A stretch of DNA of 64,000 nt, taken from positions 1,178,001-1,242,000 of the forward strand of contig JADKCY010000003.1 of the NCBI GenBank assembly GCA_016718605.1. Reading direction: 5' to 3'. Origin of the DNA: Lysobacterales bacterium. GTDB lineage: Bacteria > Pseudomonadota > Gammaproteobacteria > Xanthomonadales > Xanthomonadaceae. The translations under genes were made by a program, and so were the position numbers. Below, in pieces: positions 11,101-18,757 of the stretch; positions within the stretch are counted from its first letter, which is position 1, and every line of letters begins with the position of its first letter. The notes beneath the pieces were generated by a model. It searched no databases. It saw only the letters and a program-made list of their open reading frames with translations, and was not told where the DNA came from.

Positions 11101-11668
11101 GTTCGCTCCGCAAGGGCTGACCAACGCGCGCGCGCGCCGCCTGCCACAAGGCGGCGATGGCGACGTCACCCGCGACCGCTGACCGCCCCTCGGACCAATG
11201 CTGCAACCAGTCCGGTCGATAGACCCGGAACTGTGCCAGTCGCTGCGCCAGATGCTGAGCCAGTTGATAGCGCCGCAATCCGCCCTCGTCGTCACGCAGG
11301 TAGTGCTGCCACTGCGGATCCGTCGACGCCTGCAGCAGATCGAACAACACCCAGCGCAAGGACTCGGTGGCATAGGCCGTGGTCACCGTGGCGGCGCGGT
11401 CTGGCAAACACTCGCGCTGGCGCTGTTCGATCCAACTGGCGGGCAGAACGATATCGAGATTGGCCACCACGCCGGCAGGCCCGCGCGCCCTGGCCAGCGC
11501 CATCTGCAACCACTGCCGTACGCCAGGGTGCGCCGCAATGATCGTCTGCGGGGCCAGCACCGCGCGCGGCGTCGTGGCGTCGAGCAAGGTGATCAAGGGG
11601 TGCAGCAGGGCTTCAATCCGACTGGCGCGGTAAAGCACCAGCCCAGAGCTCGGACGCGGATCATTCAC
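8159..11668 (-). CDS. recC: Exodeoxyribonuclease V gamma subunit, RecC
   Basis: This is a 1169-residue protein and the first gene of the recCBD operon. RecC is a catalytically dead helicase/nuclease fold that splits the DNA strands and recognises Chi. The N-terminus 'LVLYRASRIEALLHPLITLL' and the later segments 'DIVVMAPDITAYAALFPAVF' and 'LLDWWSLPPVRRRADLDEAD' are typical. No Walker A lysine is seen, as expected for RecC. The start MNDPRPSSGL at 11668 faces the AT-rich spacer shared with hoxK. Gene order C-B-D with 4-base overlaps differs from the E. coli arrangement, where ptrA sits between recC and recB. Confidence 0.95.
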   Translation of the reverse strand: MNDPRPSSGLVLYRASRIEALLHPLITLLDATTPRAVLAPQTIIAAHPGVRQWLQMALARARGPAGVVANLDIVLPASWIEQRQRECLPDRAATVTTAYATESLRWVLFDLLQASTDPQWQHYLRDDEGGLRRYQLAQHLAQRLAQFRVYRPDWLQHWSEGRSAVAGDVAIAALWQAARARVGQPLRSELWPALRKALRRAPAVTEPLHVFGLTHLPPMDWQVLQTVAETRPVVLYVPDPCREFWGGLQSPRAHWQGLLQSALQSGLTAEPEDLGHPLLARWGRIGQHFLCQLEGSALEVDERHWEDSDPRTAPVTTLHRLQESIRRHQTDLLRRALRRPPQDAGPEDPLDPSVQAWQAAMNDSSLRIHSCHTRLRELEVLRDALLDARVAQPELTPADIVVMAPDITAYAALFPAVFGEPGRSQGALPWQFADVSPQARHPAWQALSQWLGMARSRCHASALLDWWSLPPVRRRADLDEADIEACRALLEQAHVIWGLDAEAKQRAGAPAQAVHSHAWGLDRALAGYVLGEADEQDQAQVVLADSGGVVPLQGIDPSFAPVLGQWDALLRALSDWQVFAAHAHPLSAWVTCLLQMMSERLLADPADADDTRAFDALRANISALLSEAQVVGSDPILGLDTISELVEQRLQAVPPGVRFLRGGMTVCGMVPQRAVPFRVIAVLGLEEGAFPRQVSASHLDLMAEHPRLGDRDVRSDDRWLFLQILMSARERLHLSYIGQNVRDGKSRNPAEPVADLLDVLDREAGMAPTDGHGPWWVAHPLQAFDPRYYEARDPRLFSFRPPLTLPPATAQVRPFFAEQPSASTAACAVPTRLRIEAVARYFRRPAETVLNEQLSLGALQSDALPRLEPMQDRLSGLDSVARELFLQAARDPASLLPEHAPPALSLAGRLPLGRAGEAAWQRERFAIEALRDIAQDHPLFANGLPSAHFVALDFTCDAWQLHGNIGPLYRCGETDWLLIVVAPKIKQSGGVLAIERGGRIAHFGQRVPVFLQWLLQQLQAPLQPIRVCLLQQDAGDGWTGRLDAFNQAWVSAWQQQDAARIAALRRDLLTRLDGLLRLYTEAQQGRRWYFPRTSWQAALDPDGKWLNQWDGKLGERFVDGGYAALWSRDVELGEAPTETDALIDLARDLAHWLMVDPAAVHPIAQEVAR

Positions 11669-12003
11669 AGCGGATTTCCGAAATGTGGGGATTGTCCAGC
11701 GGGGACGGGTCGTCGTGGGTCAGTGCTACAGGGTCGGCCGTAGTGAATCAGCATAGGGTCTCAGTATTGGAGACAGCACGTGCAGGCAGGCGGCAAAAGT
11801 AACCGAAAGATAAATATCGTTTGTTTGTAGAAACATAATTTGTCTATGCATTTATTGCCCGCCATTGATGGCGGAACTTCTATATCCACCTGTTTTTATT
11901 GGTAAATAGTTTCACCGTGCGGTTGGCACAACTCTTGTTAGAGCAGTCGACGTCCCAGCGCAAGCGCGGGCCCAGCGACAACCCCATCGAACAGGAGGAG
12001 ACC
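11669..12003. other. Divergent regulatory spacer between recC and hoxK
   Basis: There is no gene in this 335-base spacer. Its middle (about 11800-11910) is AT-rich compared with the surrounding GC-rich DNA, as expected for a bendable IHF-type region upstream of a sigma-54 promoter, although I find no clear IHF consensus. It holds the sigma-54 promoter for hoxK and presumably the recC promoter on the other strand. A TTG-initiated frame that would extend hoxK back to 11899 crosses the promoter and is unlikely to be real. Confidence 0.6.
11923..11939 (+). promoter_or_regulatory. Sigma-54 (RpoN) promoter of the hoxK operon
   Basis: The sequence TTGGCACAACTCTTGTT matches the -24/-12 consensus TGGCAC-N5-TTGCW, with GG at 11925-11926 and G at 11937 in exact 12-base register. 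Only the final C of the -12 element differs (TTGTT). The predicted transcript start is near 11949, giving a leader of about 55 bases to the GTG at 12004. Membrane-bound hydrogenase operons in Ralstonia are known to be RpoN-dependent and activated by HoxA. A HoxA homologue is encoded at 22605-24077, which fits. Confidence 0.8.
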
Positions 12004-13080
12004 GTGGCCATGGTGGAAACCTTTTACGAGGTCATGCGACGGCAGGGCATTACCCGCCGCAGCTTTCTCAAATACTGCAGCCTGACCGCCGCCTCGCTGG
12101 GTCTTGGGCCCTCCTTCGTGCCGAAGATCGCGCATGCCATGGAAACCAAGCCGCGCACGCCGGTGCTGTGGCTGCATGGCCTGGAATGCACTTGCTGCTC
12201 GGAATCGTTCATCCGTTCCGGCCATCCGCTGGCCAAGGACGCGGTGCTGTCGATGATCTCGCTGGATTACGACGACACCATCATGACCGCGGCCGGCCAT
12301 CAGGCCGAGGCCATCCTCGAAGAAGTGATGACCAAGTACAAAGGCAACTACATCCTCGCAGTGGAGGGCAATCCGCCGCTGAATCAGGAGGGCATGTCCT
12401 GCATCATCGGTGGACGACCCTTCCTCGACCAGCTGCGCCATGTAGCCAAGGACTGCAAAGCAATTATCTCTTGGGGCTCCTGCGCCTCTTGGGGTTGCGT
12501 GCAAGCCGCCAAGCCCAATCCGACGCAGGCCACGCCGGTGCACAAGGTGATCTTCGACAAACCGATCATCAAGGTGCCGGGTTGCCCGCCGATTGCCGAA
12601 GTGATGACCGGCGTCATCACCTACATGCTGACCTTCGACCGCCTCCCCGAACTGGATCGTCAGGGGCGCCCGAAGATGTTCTACGGCCAGCGCATCCACG
12701 ACAAATGCTATCGCCGTCCGCACTTCGATGCCGGCCAGTTTGCCGAAGCCTGGGATGACGAAGGCTCACGCAAGGGCTACTGCCTTTACAAGATGGGCTG
12801 CAAGGGCCCCACCACCTACAACGCCTGCTCGACGGTGCGCTGGAACGGCGGCGTGTCCTTCCCGATCCAGTCCGGTCACGGTTGCATCGGCTGTTCGGAA
12901 GACGGCTTCTGGGACAAGGGCTCGTTCTACGACCGCGTCACCGACATCCACCAGTTCGGCGTCGAAAGTAATGCCGATGAGGTCGGTGGCGCCTTGGTCG
13001 GTGTGGTCGGTGCGGCGGTCGCTGCCCATGCAGCGGTCAGCGCCATCAAACAACTCAAGACCAAAAACCAAGAGAGCTGA
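12004..13080 (+). CDS. hoxK: [NiFe] hydrogenase small subunit, oxygen-tolerant MBH/Hyd-1 type
   Basis: This electron-transferring subunit of an uptake hydrogenase is exported with the large subunit by the Tat pathway (R18-R19-S-F-L-K) and anchored by a C-terminal hydrophobic helix (about residues 330-350). I chose GTG 12004 because AGGAGGAG lies at 11993-12000; ATG 12010 is an alternative. If the signal is cut after A45, the mature protein has Cys17-Thr-Cys19-Cys20, Cys115, Cys120 and Cys149. That is exactly the six-cysteine proximal-cluster pattern of O2-tolerant enzymes, with the two supernumerary cysteines C19 and C120 present ('LECTCCSESF', 'GSCASWGCVQ'). Later motifs 'CYRRPHFDAGQF' and 'GHGCIGCSE' supply the distal and medial clusters. 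It is the first gene of the hoxKGZMLOQRT operon. Confidence 0.95.
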   Translation: MAMVETFYEVMRRQGITRRSFLKYCSLTAASLGLGPSFVPKIAHAMETKPRTPVLWLHGLECTCCSESFIRSGHPLAKDAVLSMISLDYDDTIMTAAGHQAEAILEEVMTKYKGNYILAVEGNPPLNQEGMSCIIGGRPFLDQLRHVAKDCKAIISWGSCASWGCVQAAKPNPTQATPVHKVIFDKPIIKVPGCPPIAEVMTGVITYMLTFDRLPELDRQGRPKMFYGQRIHDKCYRRPHFDAGQFAEAWDDEGSRKGYCLYKMGCKGPTTYNACSTVRWNGGVSFPIQSGHGCIGCSEDGFWDKGSFYDRVTDIHQFGVESNADEVGGALVGVVGAAVAAHAAVSAIKQLKTKNQES

Positions 13081-13089
13081 GGACCGACC

Positions 13090-14880
13090 ATGAGTGCGTA
13101 CGAAACCCAAGGGTTCAAGCTCGACAACTCCGGCAAGCGCGTTGTCGTCGATCCGGTTACCCGCATCGAAGGACACATGCGCGTCGAGGTCAATCTCGAC
13201 GAGAACAACGTGATCCGCAACGCGGTATCCACTGGCACCATGTGGCGCGGTCTGGAGGTCATCCTCAAGGGTCGCGATCCCCGCGATGCGTGGGCATTCA
13301 CCGAGAGGATTTGCGGCGTCTGCACCGGCACGCACGCCCTGACGTCGGTGCGTGCGGTGGAAGACGCGCTCGCCATCCAGATTCCCGAGAACGCCAACAG
13401 CATCCGCAACATCATGCAGTTGTGTCTGCAGGTCCACGACCATCTGGTGCACTTCTATCACCTGCATGCGCTGGATTGGGTCGATGTGGTCAGCGCGCTG
13501 AGCGCCGATCCGAAAAAGACCTCGGAGCTGGCACAGAGCATTTCCTCGTGGCCGCTATCCTCGCCGGGGTACTTCCGCGACATCCAGAATCGACTGAAGA
13601 AATTCGTCGAATCGGGACAACTCGGTCCGTTCATGAATGGCTATTGGGGCAATCCGGCCTACAAGCTGCCGCCCGAAGCCAATCTGATGGCAGTGACGCA
13701 CTATCTGGAAGCACTCGATTTCCAGAAGGAAATCGTCAAGATCCATACCATCTACGGCGGCAAGAACCCGCATCCGAACTGGCTGGTCGGCGGCGTGCCG
13801 TGCGCCATCAATGTGCACGACACCGGTGCGGTCGGCGCGATCAACATGGAGCGGCTGAATCTGATCTCCAGCATCATCGATCGCAGCATCGACTTCATCG
13901 ACAATGTCTACATCCCGGATCTGCTGGCGATCGCCTCGTTCTACAAGGATTGGAACTATGGCGGCGGCCTGTCCTCGCAGAGCATCCTGTCCTACGGCGA
14001 CATTCCAGATCGCGCCAACGACTACTCCGCATCGAACCTGATGCTGCCACGCGGTGCGATCATCAATGGTGATCTGTCAAAGATTCACGAGGTGGATCTG
14101 CGCGACCCCGATCAAGTGCAGGAATTCGTCGATCACTCGTGGTTCAAATACGACCAGCCCGGCAAGGGGCTGCATCCGTGGGATGGTGTCACTGAGGCGC
14201 ATTACGAACTCGGCAAGAACGCCAAAGGCACCTCGACGCGGATCGAACAGATTGACGAAGGCGGCAAGTACTCGTGGATCAAGGCGCCGCGCTGGAAAGG
14301 CCATGCGATGGAAGTGGGGCCGCTGTCGCGCTACGTGATTGGCTACGTGCAAAACAATCCAGAGTTCAAAGAGCCTGTCGACATGGTGCTGCGCACCTTG
14401 GGCGTGCCCTTGACGGCGCTGTTCTCCACACTGGGGCGCACCGCAGCGCGCGGCCTTGAGGCCTCTTGGGCCGCACACAAAATGCGTTACTTCCAAGACA
14501 AACTGGTCGCCAACCTCAAGGCCGGTGATTCCTCGACTGCCAACATCGAAAAATGGGATCCCTCAACGTGGCCAAAGGAAGCCAAAGGCGTCGGCTTCAC
14601 CGAAGCTCCGCGTGGTGCACTGGGTCATTGGATTCGCATCAAGGACGGCCGCATCGACAACTACCAATGTGTCGTTCCGACCACCTGGAATGGCAGTCCA
14701 CGCGATTCCAAGGGGCAGATCGGCGCGTTCGAAGCCAGTCTGATGAACACCCCGGTGGCGGTGGCCGATCAGCCGCTGGAAATCCTGCGCACTTTGCACA
14801 GCTTCGATCCTTGCCTGGCCTGCTCGACGCATGTGATGTCGCCCGACGGTCAGGAAATGTCGCGGGTTCGGGTGCGTTGA
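13090..14880 (+). CDS. hoxG: [NiFe] hydrogenase large subunit, oxygen-tolerant enzyme
   Basis: This is the 596-residue catalytic subunit that oxidises H2 at the Ni-Fe(CN)2CO site. The four nickel-site cysteines are in 'RICGVCTGTH' near residue 75 and in 'DPCLACSTH' at the C-terminus. The last 15 residues after the His (VMSPDGQEMSRVRVR) are the extension that the endopeptidase removes once nickel is inserted. The product is close to the second large subunit at 44674-46419, but insertions differ. It begins 9 bases after hoxK. A 12-bp stem-loop follows the gene before hoxZ. Confidence 0.96.
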   Translation: MSAYETQGFKLDNSGKRVVVDPVTRIEGHMRVEVNLDENNVIRNAVSTGTMWRGLEVILKGRDPRDAWAFTERICGVCTGTHALTSVRAVEDALAIQIPENANSIRNIMQLCLQVHDHLVHFYHLHALDWVDVVSALSADPKKTSELAQSISSWPLSSPGYFRDIQNRLKKFVESGQLGPFMNGYWGNPAYKLPPEANLMAVTHYLEALDFQKEIVKIHTIYGGKNPHPNWLVGGVPCAINVHDTGAVGAINMERLNLISSIIDRSIDFIDNVYIPDLLAIASFYKDWNYGGGLSSQSILSYGDIPDRANDYSASNLMLPRGAIINGDLSKIHEVDLRDPDQVQEFVDHSWFKYDQPGKGLHPWDGVTEAHYELGKNAKGTSTRIEQIDEGGKYSWIKAPRWKGHAMEVGPLSRYVIGYVQNNPEFKEPVDMVLRTLGVPLTALFSTLGRTAARGLEASWAAHKMRYFQDKLVANLKAGDSSTANIEKWDPSTWPKEAKGVGFTEAPRGALGHWIRIKDGRIDNYQCVVPTTWNGSPRDSKGQIGAFEASLMNTPVAVADQPLEILRTLHSFDPCLACSTHVMSPDGQEMSRVRVR

Positions 14881-14886
14881 CGACAT

Positions 14887-14915
14887 GAATCCGGCGGCGC
14901 ACTGCCGCCGGATTC
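14887..14915 (+). terminator. Intercistronic stem-loop between hoxG and hoxZ
   Basis: A perfect 12-bp inverted repeat (GAATCCGGCGGC, loop GCACT, then its complement) starts 7 bases after the hoxG stop. No T-run follows, so it is not a classical terminator. It may protect the hoxKG 3' end from exonucleases or reduce readthrough, giving more structural subunit than accessory protein. This role is inferred. Confidence 0.5.
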
Positions 14916-14983
14916 ACCCACGGTAGCGGTTGTTCAGTCAGGTCGATTTGCGCGCAAGCGACGTGACTCTTGAGGAGACATCC

Positions 14984-15700
14984 ATGCTCTCAAATCAGGA
15001 CATGCAGGAGGCCGCCGCACACGGCCGATCTGTCAAAGCCATCTATGTATACGAAGTACCGGTGCGGCTGTGGCATTGGGTCAACGCACTGGCCATCACC
15101 GTACTGGCGATCAGCGGTTGGTTCATCGCCAGTCCACTGCCAAGCATGCCCGGCGAAGCCAGTGACAGTTTCGTCATGGGCTATATCCGTTTTGCCCATT
15201 TCGCGGCAGGTTACGTCCTGTTGATTGGATTGGCAGGGCGGATCTACTGGGCCTTTGTCGGCAACAAGCACGCACGCCAGATGTTCACCCTGCCCTTGTT
15301 CAATCGGCAGTGGTGGAGGGAGGTACTGTTCGAGTTGCGCTGGTACTTGTTTCTCGAACGCGACCCGAAAAAATACGTCGGCCACAACCCACTGGCACAG
15401 CTCGCGATGTTCACGATGTTCCTGTCCACCACGGTGTTCATGATCGTGACTGGATTTGCGCTCTACGGCGAAGGCACGCAAGAGGGCAGCTGGGCGCACA
15501 CTTGGTTCACCTCTTGGGTCATTCCGCTGTTTGGCCAGAGTCAGGACGTCCACACTTGGCATCATGTCGGCATGTGGGCCATGCTGCTGTTCATTCTGTT
15601 GCATGTGTACGCCGCGCTGCGCGAGGACATCATGTCGCGGCAGAGTCTGATCTCGACCATGATCTCGGGCTGGCGTCTGTTCAAGGATGACCGGCCGTGA
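14984..15700 (+). CDS. hoxZ: Hydrogenase-linked b-type cytochrome
   Basis: This is a 238-residue membrane protein, the quinone-reducing dihaem cytochrome b anchor of group 1 hydrogenases (HoxZ/HyaC family). Four hydrophobic helices are visible, starting with 'VRLWHWVNALAITVLAISG', then 'FAHFAAGYVLLIGLAGRIYW', 'MFTMFLSTTVFMIVTGFAL' and 'HHVGMWAMLLFILLHVYAAL'. Each carries or flanks His residues able to ligate haem (LWHW, RFAHF, TWHHVG, LLHVY). The start at 14984 has GAGGAG 7 bases upstream; an earlier ATG at 14930 lacks a good ribosome site. Its stop overlaps hoxM (TGATG). Confidence 0.93.
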   Translation: MLSNQDMQEAAAHGRSVKAIYVYEVPVRLWHWVNALAITVLAISGWFIASPLPSMPGEASDSFVMGYIRFAHFAAGYVLLIGLAGRIYWAFVGNKHARQMFTLPLFNRQWWREVLFELRWYLFLERDPKKYVGHNPLAQLAMFTMFLSTTVFMIVTGFALYGEGTQEGSWAHTWFTSWVIPLFGQSQDVHTWHHVGMWAMLLFILLHVYAALREDIMSRQSLISTMISGWRLFKDDRP

Positions 15701-16356
15701 TGGCCCGCCAAGCGCTCGACCGCGAAGATTTCGAGCTCGACTACCACAGCGACACGCTGGTGCTCGGCATCGGCAATCTGCTCTGGTCCGACGAGGGTTT
15801 TGGCATTCGTGCCCTGGAGCGCATGCACGCCGACTGGCAGTTCGCGCCGCACACCCATCTGCTGGATGGGGGTACGCAGGGTCTATACCTGTTGCCGTAT
15901 GTCGAAGGCTGTCGCCACTTGCTCATTCTCGATGCGGTCGACTATGGCCTGCCTCCCGGCACCCTGAAGGTGGTCGAGAACGACGATGTGCCGCGCTTTA
16001 TGGGCGCCAAGAAGATGAGCCTGCATCAGACGGGCTTCCAGGAGGTGCTGTCGGTCGCGCTGTTGCGCGGCTGGACACCTGAGCACATCACCCTGATCGG
16101 GGTGCAACCGGAAACACTGGAGGATTACGGCGGCAGTCTGTCCGATACCGTCAAGGCGGTCGTTCCCGAAGCCGTGCAAATCGCAGTGCAACGACTACGC
16201 GCATGGGGAGCGAATCCACAGCCACGCGGTAATCAGCTGCCGGATCGTGAACGCATCACCCTGCACACGCTGGACATCACCCGCTACGAGACCGAGCGAC
16301 CGAGTGCCAGTGCCGCGTGTCGGCTCGGTGACGAACGCTTTCTTCCCACCCCATGA
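15700..16356 (+). CDS. hoxM: Hydrogenase maturation endopeptidase for HoxG
   Basis: A 218-residue member of the HyaD/HoxM/HupD family, which cleaves the C-terminal extension of the large subunit after nickel insertion. The motif 'LVLGIGNLLWSDEGFGIRAL' carries the first metal-sensing acidic residue (Glu). 'LILDAVDYGLPPGTL' carries the Asp, and 'MSLHQTGFQEVLSVALL' carries the His. The C-terminal 40 residues are extended and polar. The ATG at 15700 overlaps the hoxZ stop by one base, showing coupling. The target is presumed to be HoxG because of operon position. Confidence 0.92.
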   Translation: MARQALDREDFELDYHSDTLVLGIGNLLWSDEGFGIRALERMHADWQFAPHTHLLDGGTQGLYLLPYVEGCRHLLILDAVDYGLPPGTLKVVENDDVPRFMGAKKMSLHQTGFQEVLSVALLRGWTPEHITLIGVQPETLEDYGGSLSDTVKAVVPEAVQIAVQRLRAWGANPQPRGNQLPDRERITLHTLDITRYETERPSASAACRLGDERFLPTP

Positions 16357-16378
16357 AGGCCTTCGAGGGACGTTTCAC

Positions 16379-16684
16379 ATGTGCCTAGGCATTCCCGCAC
16401 AAGTGATTTCTGGCAATGACTTCCATGCCTTGTGCGATACCCGTCACGGCGTGCGGCAGATCGACTTGCTTTTGGTCGGCCCGCAAGCGGCGGGCACGTG
16501 GCTGTTGTGTTTTCTGGATGCCGCGCGAGAAGTCATCGACGCGGACTACGCGCAACGCGTGAATGCGGCATTGGACGGCCTGGAAGCCGTCATGGCCGGG
16601 GCCAGCGATGTCTCGCAACACTTTGCCGATCTGATCGACCGCGTCCCTGAACTGCCCGCCCATTTGAGAGAGGTTGCCCCATGA
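16379..16684 (+). CDS. hoxL: HypC-family chaperone of the membrane-bound hydrogenase
   Basis: A 101-residue HypC/HupF-family protein starting with the conserved 'MCLGIPAQV'. Cys2 carries the Fe(CN)2CO precursor between the HypCD complex and the large subunit. It lies between hoxM and hoxO, the place of hoxL in Ralstonia and hupF in rhizobia. It is one of three HypC-type genes in the window (also 41608 and 52589). Its stop overlaps hoxO by 4 bases. ATG 16379 is chosen because the family always starts at MCL. Confidence 0.88.
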   Translation: MCLGIPAQVISGNDFHALCDTRHGVRQIDLLLVGPQAAGTWLLCFLDAAREVIDADYAQRVNAALDGLEAVMAGASDVSQHFADLIDRVPELPAHLREVAP

Positions 16685-17109
16685 GTCATGCGCATCCGCT
16701 ACTGGCACGCCTGTCACAGCACTACGGCTACCCGGTCCTGACAGAAGATTGTTTCGCTGCGTTTTGCGATCAGACCTTGAACACGATCCTGCTGTGCGCG
16801 GGTGACCCCGTTCAGTACCCGGAGGCACTGGACGTCGCCGTGGTGCTGCCGGAGTTGATGCACGCATTCCGGGGCGAATTCCAGGCGGCGATTGTGGACA
16901 AAAGCATGGAAGCGTCAGTACAGGCACGGTTTGGATTCAATCGCTGGCCGACCTTGATCATCTTGCGCGCCGGCGGTTATGTCGGTGCAATCTCCGGTAT
17001 CCAGGATTGGTCGCACTATCTGGAGCGTTTGCGCGAATTGCTGCAGGCACCGGTTCGCCGCCCACCCATCGCGATCAGCGCGGCATCCGCCGCCGCTGCC
17101 TGTCATTAA
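16681..17109 (+). CDS. hoxO: HyaE/HoxO-type hydrogenase-1 assembly chaperone
   Basis: A 142-residue thioredoxin-fold protein of the HyaE/HupG/HoxO family. It lacks a CXXC pair, as is normal for this family, which binds the Tat signal of the small subunit and is needed for O2-tolerant hydrogenases. Visible features are 'HYGYPVLTEDCFAAFC' at the N-terminus and the cis-Pro region 'FGFNRWPTLIILRAGGYVGAI' late in the fold. It is translationally coupled to hoxL (ATGA) and followed 9 bases later by hoxQ. Confidence 0.88.
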   Translation: MSHAHPLLARLSQHYGYPVLTEDCFAAFCDQTLNTILLCAGDPVQYPEALDVAVVLPELMHAFRGEFQAAIVDKSMEASVQARFGFNRWPTLIILRAGGYVGAISGIQDWSHYLERLRELLQAPVRRPPIAISAASAAAACH

Positions 17110-17118
17110 GGCCATCCC

Positions 17119-17973
17119 ATGAGCACATCAACGATTCCGCTCACCCTGATCAGCAGCCTGCTCGGACCCGGATCACAGGAAGAAGAGGAGACGCTCGAGT
17201 ACCTCTCCTTGCCCAAGGACATGCGGACCTATACCCCACCCGTTCTTCCGGAGCCGGAGGACATCCGCGACCGCCAGCAACTCAAGGCGTGGTTTGCCGC
17301 ACTGCTGGTGACGACAGAAGCCTGGCAGGTCGGTCAGCCCGCGATTCGACTGGCAATGCAAGACCTCAGTCCGGCTGATCGCGAGGTGATTGATCAGGTG
17401 CTTGGCGAGGGCGAAGTCAGCGCGCAGATTGCGCGCGATGGCGGCCGCGTGTCGGTTCAGGAGAGTGTCTTCGCTGGGGTGTGGCGATTGCGCGGATTCA
17501 ATGCGTCGGGACTGCCCACGGAAGACTACGTAGAAGTGGGCGCCGTGCCCGCGATGGCACGCGAGGCCGCGGCCCAGGGACTTGCAGCACCGCAACCCGC
17601 GGCAGCGGGTCCGGGCGTCATCAATGCCGTGGCGCTGCTGGCGGAAATCACCGAGCAGGTTGGTTTGCAACACGCCGAGCCGCATGTCATCAACCTCTCG
17701 CTACTGCCCTTCAGCCCGGAAGACGCCAGTTGGCTCGACGCCCGCCTCGGTCGCGGTCAGGTCACATTCCTATCCCGCGGCTACGGCAATTGTCGGGTCA
17801 CCGCGACCGGCATTGCGCGAGTCTGGTGGGTGCAGTACTTCAATTCGCAGGACGCGCTGATCCTCAACACGCTGGAGATCAGCGACATGCCCGAAGTCGC
17901 GCAAGCCGCGGGTGAAGACTTGCAAGACACCAGCGAGCGTCTGCGCGAAGTGCTGGAATGGATCGACTGCTGA
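17119..17973 (+). CDS. hoxQ: HupH/HoxQ-type hydrogenase expression/formation protein
   Basis: A 284-residue protein of the HupH/HyaF/HoxQ family, which works with HoxO on small-subunit maturation and, in E. coli HyaF, on the O2-tolerant enzyme. The repeat-like units 'LGEGEVSAQIARDGGRVSVQ...GVWRLR' (about residues 95-130) and 'LGRGQVTFLSRGYGNCRVTATG...VWWVQYF' (about 210-245) are characteristic. A shorter gene at 42488-42889 carries only one such unit. It lies directly downstream of hoxO. Confidence 0.88.
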   Translation: MSTSTIPLTLISSLLGPGSQEEEETLEYLSLPKDMRTYTPPVLPEPEDIRDRQQLKAWFAALLVTTEAWQVGQPAIRLAMQDLSPADREVIDQVLGEGEVSAQIARDGGRVSVQESVFAGVWRLRGFNASGLPTEDYVEVGAVPAMAREAAAQGLAAPQPAAAGPGVINAVALLAEITEQVGLQHAEPHVINLSLLPFSPEDASWLDARLGRGQVTFLSRGYGNCRVTATGIARVWWVQYFNSQDALILNTLEISDMPEVAQAAGEDLQDTSERLREVLEWIDC

Positions 17974-18018
17974 TATCGTGCGGCGTCACGGTCCAAAACA
18001 GGTCACGCGCGCTTTCGC

Positions 18019-18246
18019 ATGAGTACCTTTGAAGGTTCCTACCTGGGCAACGCCGAGCGCTTGCCCGCCAATGCCCGGCTGGAATGCAAGATCTGCTGGC
18101 ATGTCTATGACCCGGCGGAGGGCGATCCGGTCTGGCAAATCCCACCCGGCACGGCCTTCGATGCCTTGCCAGAGCATTGGCGATGCCCCAACTGTGATGG
18201 CGCGCGCGAGCAGTTCATGGTGCTGGACGGACTGGCCGATGGCTAA
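18019..18246 (+). CDS. hoxR: Rubredoxin of the hydrogenase operon
   Basis: A 75-residue rubredoxin with two Fe-binding CXXC pairs, 'ECKICWHVYDPAEGDP' (about residues 23-26) and 'RCPNCDGAREQF' (about 55-58). HoxR-type rubredoxins help assemble or protect the special proximal [4Fe-3S] cluster of O2-tolerant hydrogenases during aerobic growth. This agrees with the six-cysteine HoxK in the same operon. The stop overlaps the hoxT start by 8 bases. Confidence 0.92.
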   Translation: MSTFEGSYLGNAERLPANARLECKICWHVYDPAEGDPVWQIPPGTAFDALPEHWRCPNCDGAREQFMVLDGLADG

Positions 18247-18757
18247 CCCCCACGGACCTGCCGAAGCGACCACCCCGTTCCGCAGCGTCGACGACCCTTC
18301 GGCGCGCCTGCAGTGCGCGTTCCAAGCGATTGCCGACACGCGCATGCGTGATATTCCGATACTCAATCCCCGACTCTCCGTCGAAGCGCTGGGCTTTTGT
18401 CGCTGGCAGCACTACTGGATTGGCATCCTGATCACACCCTGGTTCATGAATATTCTCTGCCTTCCTGGCGATGACCGGGACTGGGAACCGCTCGCCAGCG
18501 GCACGACATGCACTCTGGAATTGCCCTCGGGCAGTTACGGCTTCCTCGCCGCCAGCGAAGCACAACTCGGCCCCTACCTGAGTTGTTCCCTGTTTTCGCC
18601 GGTGTTGCAGTTCACCGACATGGCGCAAGCCCGCGAGGTAGCCACTGCCGCATTGGATGCCCTGCTGAAGACGCCCGACTCACCCGCGGAAGCCGCGCTT
18701 GCGCCGGAAGGTGCAGCACGCCGCGGATTGTTCCAACGCCTGACAGGCGCTAGGTAG
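18239..18757 (+). CDS. hoxT: HybE/HoxT-type hydrogenase assembly chaperone
   Basis: A 172-residue protein of the [NiFe]-hydrogenase assembly chaperone HybE family (HupJ/HoxT). The stretch 'MRDIPILNPRLSVEALGF' and the following 'YWIGILITPWFMNILCLPG' are family hallmarks. It is the last gene of the operon and overlaps the end of hoxR by 8 bases. Its 3' end also overlaps the 3' end of the convergent hoxJ by 8 bases (18750-18757), so there is no room for a terminator between the two operons. Confidence 0.88.
   Translation: MANPHGPAEATTPFRSVDDPSARLQCAFQAIADTRMRDIPILNPRLSVEALGFCRWQHYWIGILITPWFMNILCLPGDDRDWEPLASGTTCTLELPSGSYGFLAASEAQLGPYLSCSLFSPVLQFTDMAQAREVATAALDALLKTPDSPAEAALAPEGAARRGLFQRLTGAR

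Noticed and set aside
10049..11541. Long plus-strand frames opposite recC
   Set aside because: Antisense to RecC, with Ala/Arg-rich composition and no family similarity.
11899..12003. Extended hoxK start at TTG 11899
   Set aside because: It would overlap the sigma-54 promoter; the Tat signal and ribosome site support 12004.
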